This document shows, piece by piece, positions 6,032 to 12,375 of a stretch of DNA of 17,015 nt. The notes beneath the pieces are model-generated. The model was given only the letters and a program-made list of their open reading frames with translations, searched no databases and was not told where the DNA came from. A program made the translations under genes and the position numbers. The DNA lies in the NCBI GenBank assembly GCA_027022775.1, contig JALVXO010000032.1, forward strand, positions 1 to 17,015, given 5' to 3'. The stretch is from Campylobacteraceae bacterium (GTDB taxonomy: Bacteria > Campylobacterota > Campylobacteria > Campylobacterales > Sulfurovaceae). Numbering within the stretch: the first letter of the stretch is position 1; each line of letters starts with the position of its first letter.

Positions 6032-6357
6032 AAGATTTTAAAAGTTTAAACTCTTCAAACGAGTTTAACAAAATCTACTCCAAAGCTACTTACTGCTGGC
6101 ACTCTGACTGGTTTGTGCTCTTTTACAAAGAGTCGGAAACAAAAGAGTATGCTTTTATAGCCAGCAAAAAAGTGGGCAAAGCGGTAGCCAGAAACAGAGC
6201 CAAAAGGCTGCTCAAAGCCCAGTTTATCCAGTTTATAGAAAAACTTAAACCCGGAAAATATATCTTTGTAGCCAAAAAACCCATTTTAGAAAGCGATTTT
6301 AAACAGCTTACAAAAACTTTTAATTATGTTTTTAAAAGGTTAAAGCTTTTTAATTGA
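6028..6357 (+). CDS. rnpA: Ribonuclease P protein subunit, non-ATG start
   Basis: Protein cofactor of RNase P, which trims 5' leaders from pre-tRNAs. The RNR signature ASKKVGKAVARNRAKRLLKA is clear. The open frame extends upstream of the GTG at 6115 through coding sequence typical of the family (E-F-N-K-I-Y-S-K then H-S-D-W-F-V-L-F-Y). Starting at 6115 would delete about 29 residues, including the aromatic residues that contact the pre-tRNA leader. Back to the frame's stop (TAG at 6010-6012) there is no ATG, GTG or TTG before 6115. Candidates are ATA at 6028, overlapping the rpmH stop as ATAA and giving 109 residues, or ATT at 6019, nine bases after AAAGG (6005-6009) and giving 112. I prefer 6028 because it sits where an ATGA overlap would be expected. 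The family identity is sure; the exact start is not. Confidence 0.85.
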   Translation: MKDFKSLNSSNEFNKIYSKATYCWHSDWFVLFYKESETKEYAFIASKKVGKAVARNRAKRLLKAQFIQFIEKLKPGKYIFVAKKPILESDFKQLTKTFNYVFKRLKLFN

Positions 6358-6408
6358 GTGCTCTAAAAAATTATAAACCTAAAAATTTGCTGCCAAGCAC
6401 TACATCTA

Positions 6409-6430
6409 ATGCAAAATTTGGATTTAAGAG
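6409..6430 (+). repeat. 22-base repeat, copy 1
   Basis: ATGCAAAATTTGG-ATTTAAGAG matches 9559-9580 (ATGCAAAATTTGG-GTTAAAGAG) at 20 of 22 positions. Both copies lie in short gaps between convergent genes, just before a terminator-like hairpin. The rest of 6358-6480 shows nothing recognisable; in particular no yidD or yidC sequence follows rnpA. Confidence 0.5.
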
Positions 6431-6471
6431 AATTCAATGATAAATATCTGATGCACTCTCTAAATTTATAC

Positions 6472-6495
6472 TTTGGCATTTTACTCTTTGCCAAA
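6472..6495. terminator. Hairpin at the ftsY 3' end
   Basis: TTTGGCA (6472-6478) and TGCCAAA (6489-6495) form a 7-bp stem with a 10-base loop. The ftsY stop (minus-strand TAA, 6481-6483) lies in the loop. It may end both rnpA and ftsY transcripts, but it is weaker than the hairpins at 4126 and 9581. Confidence 0.4.
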
Positions 6496-7341
6496 TATTT
6501 CATCTAAAATTGAATTTATATACCATTTAACATCAAATTTCATTAAATCTTCAGCTTTTTCTCCAACCCCTATATAATAAATCGGCATTTTTAATTCGTC
6601 TGCGATTGAAAAAATTGAACCTCCTTTTGCAGTGCCGTCAAGCTTTGTAATTATAATACCGTCAACTCCTACTATTTCGTCAAAGGCTTTAGCCTGGTTT
6701 ATTGCAGAGCTGCCCTGTGTGCCATCCAGTATTAACAGTTTTCTGTGCGGTGCCCTTTTAAGGGCTTTGTCTGCGACACGGACCATCTTTTTAAGCTCTT
6801 CTGCTAAATTTACCTGATTGTGCAGTCTGCCTGCTGTATCTATAATTACCCTGTCGATATTTTTTGCAATTGCTGACTTTATTGTATCAAATACAACTGC
6901 AGACGGATCATGCCCCTGCTTGGTGGCAACAATTGGAATATCAAGTTTTTTAGCCCACTGCGTAAGCTGTTCTATTGCTGCAGCTCTAAAAGTATCGCCA
7001 GCGCCCAGCATGACGGTTTTATTATCTTCTAAATATCTGTTTGCCAATTTTGCAATTGTTGTGGTTTTTCCAGCACCGTTAACGCCGATTATTAACTCTA
7101 CAAACGGTTTTGTTTCGGCTGTAGGATATATCCATTTGGCTTTATAGTCAAAAATTGCGATAAGAGAGTTGTAAAGTTGGACTCTTGTAATATTTTCCGG
7201 CAGCTGATTAAGAATCTTTTCCAGCAAATCATAATTGACATCCGCTTCTAAAAGTAAATCTTCAAGCTCATCTTTGGAGATTTTATCTCTTTTTTTCTCT
7301 TTGTCGTCAATTCCAAAAGCTCTCTTTAAGATAGTAAACAT
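6481..7341 (-). CDS. ftsY: Signal recognition particle receptor FtsY
   Basis: GTPase that docks the SRP-ribosome complex at the inner membrane for co-translational insertion. Residues 1-75 are the N domain, and the very short N-terminus M-F-T-I-L-K-R-A-F-G can act as an amphipathic membrane helix; the long acidic A domain of E. coli FtsY is absent, as in most bacteria of this group. The G domain has the P-loop GVNGAGKTTT (86-95), DTFRAAA (116-122), DTAGR (168-172) and TKLDGTAKGG (232-241); GVGEKAEDLMKF near the end separates FtsY/Ffh from other GTPases. The 286-residue length is normal. The ATG at 7341 is preceded on the minus strand by AAAGGG about five bases away. It is divergent from the cyclo-ligase gene. 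Confidence 0.95.
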   Translation of the reverse strand: MFTILKRAFGIDDKEKKRDKISKDELEDLLLEADVNYDLLEKILNQLPENITRVQLYNSLIAIFDYKAKWIYPTAETKPFVELIIGVNGAGKTTTIAKLANRYLEDNKTVMLGAGDTFRAAAIEQLTQWAKKLDIPIVATKQGHDPSAVVFDTIKSAIAKNIDRVIIDTAGRLHNQVNLAEELKKMVRVADKALKRAPHRKLLILDGTQGSSAINQAKAFDEIVGVDGIIITKLDGTAKGGSIFSIADELKMPIYYIGVGEKAEDLMKFDVKWYINSILDEIFGKE

Positions 7342-7362
7342 ATAATCCCTTTTAGGCGTATG

Positions 7363-7396
7363 CCAAAATTTAAACTTGATTATAACAAAATTTTGG
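7363..7396. promoter_or_regulatory. Divergent promoter with inverted repeat, ftsY / cyclo-ligase
   Basis: CCAAAATTT (7363-7371) and AAATTTTGG (7388-7396) flank a 16-base core that contains a perfect minus-strand TATAAT (7379-7384), 37 bases before the ftsY ATG, and a plus-strand TATAAC (7381-7386), about 21 bases before the ATG at 7408. A symmetrical repeat bracketing overlapping -10 boxes is the arrangement of an operator, but the binding protein is unknown and AT-rich symmetry may arise by chance. Confidence 0.5.
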
Positions 7397-7407
7397 AAAA
7401 TTTAGTA

Positions 7408-7968
7408 ATGAATTTAAAAGAAAAAAAGGCTATTTTTAGAAAAAAGGTTTTGCAAAATTTAAATAAAAAAAAAGTAAATTGGTATAAAAAAGATAAATTA
7501 TTAATAAATAATGTTTATAATTTTATTAAAAAGAACGAATTTAAAAATATAATGATATTTATTCCTTTAAAAAATGAGGCAAATATTGCCCCATTAATAA
7601 AACTTTTAAGAGAAAAGAGATACAATTTGTATGTTCCTTTTATGGAAGAGGCTGCATTTAAATTGGTGAAATACAGGCTTCCTTTGCATAGAAAGAAATA
7701 TGGCATAAAAGAGCCAGGCAATTCTCTGTTTAAAGTTAAACAGATAGATTTAGCCATTGTTCCAATACTGGGTGTAGATAAAAAAATGCGCAGAATAGGT
7801 TTTGGGAAGGGGATGTATGACAGGTTTTTCAATAGCTTTAAAAAAATAAAATTTACTGTTTTTCTCGAAAGAGAACTCTATTATACAGACAGCATAATAA
7901 CTCAAGAACATGATATTTCAGCTGATTCCATTATTTGTTCTAGTGTAAAAAAAATAGATACTTTATAA
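7408..7968 (+). CDS. 5-formyltetrahydrofolate cyclo-ligase
   Basis: Converts 5-formyl-tetrahydrofolate to 5,10-methenyl-tetrahydrofolate with ATP, salvaging a dead-end folate. The signature is RRIGFGKGMYDRFF, the family's R-x-G-x-G-x-G-x-Y-D-R motif. K-E-K-K-A-I-F-R-K-K at the start matches the usual N-terminal K-x-x-L-R region, and I-F-I-P-L-K-N-E and L-Y-V-P correspond to the family core. The frame is open back to an ATG at 7360, adding 16 residues, but that start would put the ftsY/cyclo-ligase promoter inside the gene, so the ATG at 7408 (186 residues) is preferred even though its ribosome site (GGAAAA, 7395-7400) is weak. It is markedly richer in Lys, Ile and Asn and in A/T than its neighbours. 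rny follows after 16 bases, probably in one operon. Confidence 0.82.
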   Translation: MNLKEKKAIFRKKVLQNLNKKKVNWYKKDKLLINNVYNFIKKNEFKNIMIFIPLKNEANIAPLIKLLREKRYNLYVPFMEEAAFKLVKYRLPLHRKKYGIKEPGNSLFKVKQIDLAIVPILGVDKKMRRIGFGKGMYDRFFNSFKKIKFTVFLERELYYTDSIITQEHDISADSIICSSVKKIDTL

Positions 7969-7984
7969 AATAAAAAGGATTTTT

Positions 7985-9454
7985 GTGTATAAGTTATTAG
8001 TTGGTGCTTTTATAATATTTAATATTGGTTTATTTTTGGGATGGTTGTTCGCTAGATCGTACAATAAAAGCCGATTTAGAGAGTTTGAATTAGAGGCAAA
8101 AGCAAAAGCAGATGTGATTAAACAAGAAGCGGACAAAATACTGCAAGAGAGCAAAAATAAAGCCAAAGAGTTAATAAAAGAGGCAGAAGAGAAAAAAGAG
8201 CGCGTGCAGCAAAAAGAGCAAGATGCTGACAGAAAAATAAGAATATTAAATGAAAAAGAGAAGCGGCTTGATCAGTTGATTGCAGAAAAGAAACAGAAAC
8301 TGGAACTATTAACAGATAAACTCTCTAAAGTTGTTTCTATGACAAAAGAAGAGGCAAAAAAAGAGCTTTTGGAAAGACATAAAGAGCAGATAGAGGCAGA
8401 GCTTGCCCAGATGTCAAGAAAAAGCATACAGATTGCCAGGGAGAAAGCAGAAGATTTGGCAAATTATATGCTTGCAACTGCTGTTACCCGCTATGCAGGA
8501 GATTTTGCCGGCGAGAGGCTTATAAATACAATAGTTTTGCCAAGCGATGAGCACAAAGGCAGAATTATCGGCAAAGAGGGGCGCAATATTAAAACCCTTG
8601 AACAGGTTTTAGGGGTGGATATTATTATAGATGAAACCCCTGGCGTTATTGTGGTGAGCAATTTTAACCTATACAGACGGGCGATTGCTACAGAGGTTAT
8701 TAAAAGGCTTGTAGAAGATGGGCGCATACACCCTGCAAGCATTGAAGAGATGCATGAAAAGGTTACAAAAGAGTTTGAGAAAAATATTTATGAAGAGGGT
8801 GAAAAGGTTGTTGTTGAGTTAGGTTTGTATCCAATGCATGAAGAGCTTATTAAACTGCTTGGACGTTTGAAATTCAGGGCAAGTTACGGGCAGAATGCCC
8901 TAGCGCACTCTTTAGAGGTTGCAAGGCTTGCCAAATCTTTAGCAGCAGAGATGGGCGGCAATGAAAAACTGGCAATGCGTGCAGGGTTGCTGCACGATAT
9001 TGGAAAAGCGCTGACCCAGGATTTTGACGGCAACCATGTTGAGCTTGGGGCGGAGCTTTGCAGAAAATATAATGAAGACCCTGTTGTAATTAATGCAATA
9101 TATGCGCATCATGGACATGAAGAGCCAACATGCGTAGAGAGCGCAGCAGTTTGCGCTGCAGATGTAATCAGTGCTGCAAGACCCGGCGCAAGACGCGAAG
9201 TGCTTGAAAGCTTTACAAAAAGGGTAAGAGAGATAGAGAATATCGCATTAAGTTACGATGGAGTAATGCAAGCTTATGCAATTAAAGCGGGCAGAGAGTT
9301 AAGAGTATTTATAGATGCCCAGAAAGTAAGCGATGATGAATTGGTTCTGCTTACCCACAAAATTGCAAAAGAGATAGAGGATAAAGTTCAATATCCTGGA
9401 GAGATAAAAGTAAATGCCATAAGGCAAACCCAGGCGATAGATTATGCAAAATAG
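7985..9454 (+). CDS. rny: Ribonuclease Y
   Basis: Membrane-bound endoribonuclease that starts mRNA decay. Residues 1-23 are one transmembrane helix. Residues ~28-165 form a long charged coiled coil (runs of E-A-K-A-K-A, K-E-A-E-E-K-K-E-R). Then follow a KH domain with GRIIGKEGRNIKTLE (192-206) and an HD domain with His308 (ALAHSLEVARLA) and His337-Asp338 (GLLHDIGKA), the metal-binding catalytic residues; AHHGHEEP and ARPGARRE are also typical. Length is 489 residues, slightly under the usual ~510-520. The start is GTG at 7985, chosen for AAGGA (7975-7979) five bases upstream and for placing the membrane helix at the N-terminus. It is convergent with the ArsC-like gene. Confidence 0.96.
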   Translation: MYKLLVGAFIIFNIGLFLGWLFARSYNKSRFREFELEAKAKADVIKQEADKILQESKNKAKELIKEAEEKKERVQQKEQDADRKIRILNEKEKRLDQLIAEKKQKLELLTDKLSKVVSMTKEEAKKELLERHKEQIEAELAQMSRKSIQIAREKAEDLANYMLATAVTRYAGDFAGERLINTIVLPSDEHKGRIIGKEGRNIKTLEQVLGVDIIIDETPGVIVVSNFNLYRRAIATEVIKRLVEDGRIHPASIEEMHEKVTKEFEKNIYEEGEKVVVELGLYPMHEELIKLLGRLKFRASYGQNALAHSLEVARLAKSLAAEMGGNEKLAMRAGLLHDIGKALTQDFDGNHVELGAELCRKYNEDPVVINAIYAHHGHEEPTCVESAAVCAADVISAARPGARREVLESFTKRVREIENIALSYDGVMQAYAIKAGRELRVFIDAQKVSDDELVLLTHKIAKEIEDKVQYPGEIKVNAIRQTQAIDYAK

Positions 9455-9558
9455 ATTGTGTATATTGAGATATCTTGATGAAACTTTAAACTCTAAACTC
9501 TCATAGAGTATAAAATGTTGAGCCGTTTGAAATTTAGCAAATTTAATGGCGCAACAGT

Positions 9559-9580
9559 ATGCAAAATTTGGGTTAAAGAG
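9559..9580 (+). repeat. 22-base repeat, copy 2
   Basis: ATGCAAAATTTGG-GTTAAAGAG, 20 of 22 bases identical to 6409-6430. It abuts the terminator hairpin that starts at 9581. Confidence 0.5.
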
Positions 9581-9603
9581 TTAAACCCAATTTTTGGGTT
9601 TAA
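9581..9603. terminator. Bidirectional terminator between rny and ArsC-like gene
   Basis: TTAAACCCAA (9581-9590), loop TTT, TTGGGTTTAA (9594-9603): a perfect 10-bp stem. The minus-strand TAA stop of the ArsC-like gene (9600-9602) lies inside the right arm. The flanks are AT-rich but lack a long T-run. Confidence 0.7.
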
Positions 9604-9944
9604 TCTCTGAATATCTCTTTATATTTATCTTCGTCAAATCCTACTATCAATTCGCCGCTATCTAGTTCAATAACCGGGCGTTTGATAAGCAGGTTTTCTT
9701 TGCAGAGCCACTCTTTTTTGCCGCTGTCGTCTAGATTTAAATCTTTTAATTTTAACATTCTGTATTTTGTGCCGCGGCTGTTAAAAAGAGTGTTTATATC
9801 GGTCTTTTCAAGCCACTCTTCTATTTTATCGCATCCAACAGGCTCTTTTTTTAAATCGGTAAATTCATAATCTATGTCGTTGTCTTTAAAAAATTTTAAT
9901 GCCTTTTTAACGCTTCCGCAAGTTTTTATTCCGTAAACTTTCAT
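9600..9944 (-). CDS. ArsC/Spx/YffB-family thioredoxin-fold protein
   Basis: A 114-residue protein of the arsenate reductase/Spx family. The N-terminal V-Y-G-I-K-T-C-G-S-V-K-K-A-L is the family's beta1-loop-helix with a single Cys9 (no C-x-x-C, unlike redox-switch Spx). The later N-S-R-G-T and L-I-K-R-P-V-I are also family motifs; the Arg in K-R-P would stabilise a thiolate. YffB-type proteins often begin with Y-G-I-K-x-C, so this is more likely a YffB-like glutathione or thiol protein of unknown role than a true arsenate reductase; no ars genes are nearby. The ATG at 9944 has a perfect AAGGAG (minus strand, 9950-9955) that overlaps the mtnN stop, so the two genes are co-transcribed with mtnN first. 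Confidence 0.85.
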   Translation of the reverse strand: MKVYGIKTCGSVKKALKFFKDNDIDYEFTDLKKEPVGCDKIEEWLEKTDINTLFNSRGTKYRMLKLKDLNLDDSGKKEWLCKENLLIKRPVIELDSGELIVGFDEDKYKEIFRD

Positions 9945-9953
9945 TTTAACTCC

Positions 9954-10646
9954 TTAATCTGCCAGTTTTTTAACCATCTCCAGCACAAAATCTGCGCTGA
10001 TTTTTGCCGATTTTTCCAAAAATGTGTCGAAATCAAAGCTTGCATCCATATCGGCGCTGTCACTGATTGCTCTTAAAATAAAAAACGGCACATTAAGCGC
10101 ATCGCAAACCAAAGCTACGCTATAGCCTTCCATCTCTATCGCATCGGCATTAAATGTAGTTTTTATCTGCTCTTTTTTCTCTTCGGAGCTTATAAACTGG
10201 TCGCCTGTGGCGATTACACCCTCTTTTAAATCTATATTTTTGCTTTTAGCAACCTCTTTTGCCACCTGTACAAGCTTTTCATCGGGATAAATATAAACTT
10301 TCCCTTCCGGCACAAATCCCGGCGGGTGACCAAAAGCTGTAATATCCAAATCGTGTTTGCAAAGTTTGCTTGCATAAATTAAATCACCTATTTTGTAACC
10401 GCTGTTGATTGCACCTGCAACACCGCTAAAAAGCAGTACATCGCAGCCAAAATGCTCAATTAAAAGCGTTGCTGTAAGCGTAGAGAATGCACAGCCTATT
10501 TTAGAGTAGGCAACAACAACATCTATGCCTTTATATTGGGCTTCATAATAACTATTATCGGCGTAATCAACCTTTTTTATATTATCCAGTTTCTCAAGCA
10601 GCGGTTTAACCTCTTCAGGCATCGCACCAAGAATTGCTATTTTCAT
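9954..10646 (-). CDS. mtnN: 5'-methylthioadenosine / S-adenosylhomocysteine nucleosidase
   Basis: Cleaves adenine from MTA and SAH, recycling SAM by-products. Family residues are present: I-L-G-A-M-P-E-E with Glu12 (catalytic acid region), the ME pair Met172-Glu173 in A-I-E-M-E-G that holds the ribose, and Asp196 in R-A-I-S-D-S-A-D that protonates the base. F-S-G-V-A-G-A and the IGD segment are also typical. Length is 230 residues, as in E. coli (232). In Campylobacterota that make menaquinone by the futalosine route, this enzyme also hydrolyses 6-amino-6-deoxyfutalosine, so it may serve respiration as well; that is known for relatives and not shown here. The start follows AAGGAA (minus strand, 10651-10656) by four bases. 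It is first in a two-gene operon and divergent from tyrA. Confidence 0.95.
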   Translation of the reverse strand: MKIAILGAMPEEVKPLLEKLDNIKKVDYADNSYYEAQYKGIDVVVAYSKIGCAFSTLTATLLIEHFGCDVLLFSGVAGAINSGYKIGDLIYASKLCKHDLDITAFGHPPGFVPEGKVYIYPDEKLVQVAKEVAKSKNIDLKEGVIATGDQFISSEEKKEQIKTTFNADAIEMEGYSVALVCDALNVPFFILRAISDSADMDASFDFDTFLEKSAKISADFVLEMVKKLAD

Positions 10647-10667
10647 ACTCTTCCTTTTTTGAGTTTG

Positions 10668-10685
10668 CGTTATTTTAACATAAAT
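10668..10685 (-). promoter_or_regulatory. Extended -10 promoter for mtnN
   Basis: Read on the minus strand this is ATTTATGTTAAAATAACG, identical over 18 bases to the fabI promoter at 4670-4687. TGTTAAAAT is the extended -10 (TAAAAT at 10672-10677), about 26 bases before the mtnN ATG. Confidence 0.65.
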
Positions 10686-10699
10686 TACATTGGATAATC

Positions 10700-10726
10700 T
10701 TGCTTTAAGTAACAGGCAGATAAAAT
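10700..10726 (+). promoter_or_regulatory. Possible tyrA promoter
   Basis: TTGCTT (10700-10705) and TAAAAT (10721-10726), spaced 15 bases, with the -10 about 30 bases before the preferred ATG at 10756. Spacing is short, so this is tentative. It lies inside the open frame that would be translated from the TTG at 10690, an argument against that longer start. Confidence 0.4.
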
Positions 10727-10755
10727 TTACTCCAATTCAAGTATCTGGAGAGAGC

Positions 10756-11598
10756 ATGAAAATAGGCATTATAGGATTAGGTTTAATGGGCGGTTCTTTT
10801 GCTCTTGCAATTAAGAAAAAATATAAAGACAGAGATGAAGATTTAGAAATAATAGGCTACGACCACAATCCGCAGCACTGTTTAGAAGCGATAGAGCTTA
10901 ATATTGCCGATAAAATAGCTGATGATATTACAGAGCTTTACGAATTGGATTTAATAATTATAGCTATTCCGGTTGACAGTATTATAAAAGTTATTCAAGA
11001 GTTAAAAGATGTTTCCAAAAACACTACAATTGTAGATTTTGGCAGTACCAAAGAGAAAATAGTCAACTCAATTCCAAAAGAGATTAGAGAAAATTTCGTA
11101 GCTGCGCATCCAATGACCGGGACAGAAAACTTTGGACCAAAAGCCGCAGACAGAAAGCTTTACAAAGGTAAAATAGTTGTTCTTTGCAATGTAGAAGAAA
11201 ACTCTAAAGAACATCTTTTAAAAGCAAAAAGAGTTTTCCAAGATTTAGGAATGAAAATACTCTATATGGATGCTAAAGAGCATGATGTTCATGCTGCTTA
11301 TATCTCACACATGCCGCACGCAGTCAGTTTTGCACTTGCAAATGCAGTTATGGCGCAGCAAAACCCAAAAGATATTTTAGCAATGGCGGGGGGCGGTTTT
11401 AGAAGCATGAGCCGTACTGCTAAAAGTTCCCCCACTATGTGGCTGGATATTTTTAAGCAAAACAGAGACAATTTAATAGAATCGGTTGAATGTTTTATAA
11501 AAGAGATGCAAATTTTTAATGAATATGCAAAAAAAGAGGATTGGGAAGCAATGAACCAGTGGATACTTAATGCTAATAAACTGCATGAAATTTTGTAA
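10756..11598 (+). CDS. tyrA: Prephenate dehydrogenase
   Basis: Oxidative decarboxylation of prephenate to 4-hydroxyphenylpyruvate with NAD, on the way to tyrosine. The nucleotide-binding Rossmann start is I-G-I-I-G-L-G-L-M-G-G-S with Gly7, Gly9 and Gly12. The catalytic segment A-A-H-P-M-T-G-T-E-N-F-G-P has His118. Y-I-S-H-M-P-H-A-V-S-F-A-L-A begins the helical dimerisation domain; no ACT or chorismate mutase domain is fused. The frame is open back to a TTG at 10690, but the ATG at 10756 is chosen because it puts the Rossmann strand at residue 2 and has GGAGAG (10747-10752) three bases upstream, giving 280 residues. It is convergent with queE, 18 bases away. Confidence 0.93.
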   Translation: MKIGIIGLGLMGGSFALAIKKKYKDRDEDLEIIGYDHNPQHCLEAIELNIADKIADDITELYELDLIIIAIPVDSIIKVIQELKDVSKNTTIVDFGSTKEKIVNSIPKEIRENFVAAHPMTGTENFGPKAADRKLYKGKIVVLCNVEENSKEHLLKAKRVFQDLGMKILYMDAKEHDVHAAYISHMPHAVSFALANAVMAQQNPKDILAMAGGGFRSMSRTAKSSPTMWLDIFKQNRDNLIESVECFIKEMQIFNEYAKKEDWEAMNQWILNANKLHEIL

Positions 11599-11616
11599 AA
11601 ATATGCTGCATAGAGT

Positions 11617-12375
11617 TTAAACCCCCTGCGTTTTGTCGAAAACCCTTATATGCAGCCTGTCGCTGTAGATGTAGCCGTGTTTTTTGCAAAATTCAAATAT
11701 TGCGCTGTCGTTTTGCCAGATACTGTTTCGGCTTTCGCCTACCGGCATGCAGTATATCGGGGTTTTAGGAGAGAGGGCGCTTATCTCTTTAATCTCTTCC
11801 AAAGCGGTGGTTTTTATTAAATTTTTATCTATTGTAAATTTAAAAAAAGACTCTTTTGCATTTTTAATTATCGATTTTATGGCATTTTTGTTAATTCTTT
11901 TTGCTTTTGGCTCACCGCTGTTAGAAAGCTTGATAGATAGTGCGAAAACCGCCTCTTTAAAAACTGGGAAAGTGTTAAAATCTATCTCTACCGTTGCATT
12001 TGTCTCAAAAGTCACTTTAATATCTTTACCGGTTAAAAATTTAACAATTTCTAAAAAGGCGGGGTCTTTATGATACAAAAGCGGTTCGCCGCCGGTAATT
12101 ACAACATGCGGCAGATATCCTATTTTGGCAAACTCTTTTTGCAAATGTTCGATTAAAATGGATGCATTTTCGATTTTTTTCCACTTTTTTGCAAAAGATT
12201 TATCCACTGCAAAATAGGTATCGCACCCTTTTTTTTCAATCCCGTCAACACTGTATCTTGCTTTAAAACCGGGGCAGTTTAAATTGCATCCTCCGGTGCG
12301 CAAAAAGTAAGATGGCCATCCCGCATACTTTCCTTCACCCTGGATAGAAAAGAACTCTTCTACAATATAAAACAT
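11617..12375 (-). CDS. queE: 7-carboxy-7-deazaguanine synthase, radical SAM
   Basis: Ring contraction of 6-carboxytetrahydropterin to 7-carboxy-7-deazaguanine, on the path to queuosine at tRNA position 34. The start F-Y-I-V-E-E-F-F-S-I-Q-G-E-G-K-Y-A-G is diagnostic. The cluster site begins G-G-C-N-L-N-C (Cys30, Cys34), but the third position of the usual C-x3-C-x2-C is Phe37; a cysteine in G-C-D-T (Cys51) probably replaces it, so the spacing is C-x3-C-x16-C. T-G-G-E-P-L-L is the SAM-binding GGE motif, and D-R-L-H-I-R-V-F near the end is the usual close. Length is 252 residues. The ATG overlaps the moaA stop (TGATG), so it is coupled to moaA. Other queuosine genes (queC, queD, queF) are not in the window. 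Confidence 0.9.
   Translation of the reverse strand: MFYIVEEFFSIQGEGKYAGWPSYFLRTGGCNLNCPGFKARYSVDGIEKKGCDTYFAVDKSFAKKWKKIENASILIEHLQKEFAKIGYLPHVVITGGEPLLYHKDPAFLEIVKFLTGKDIKVTFETNATVEIDFNTFPVFKEAVFALSIKLSNSGEPKAKRINKNAIKSIIKNAKESFFKFTIDKNLIKTTALEEIKEISALSPKTPIYCMPVGESRNSIWQNDSAIFEFCKKHGYIYSDRLHIRVFDKTQGV

Noticed and set aside
6115..6357. rnpA starting at the GTG at 6115
   Set aside because: The frame upstream encodes conserved RnpA N-terminal sequence and the GTG lies inside the first conserved strand; no ribosome site precedes it.
6358..6480. Remnant of yidD after rnpA
   Set aside because: None of the three forward frames shows the Cys-containing yidD motifs or any sustained coding.
9600..9944. 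True arsenate reductase for arsenic resistance
   Set aside because: No arsenic genes nearby and the N-terminus is of the YffB type; the family covers many unrelated roles.
10690..11598. tyrA starting at the TTG at 10690
   Set aside because: The Rossmann fold begins right after the ATG at 10756, which has GGAGAG upstream.
11581..11606. Terminator between tyrA and queE
   Set aside because: GCAT..ATGC with ATTTT/AAAAT pairs only with a three-base bulge, mostly within the tyrA coding end; too weak to call.
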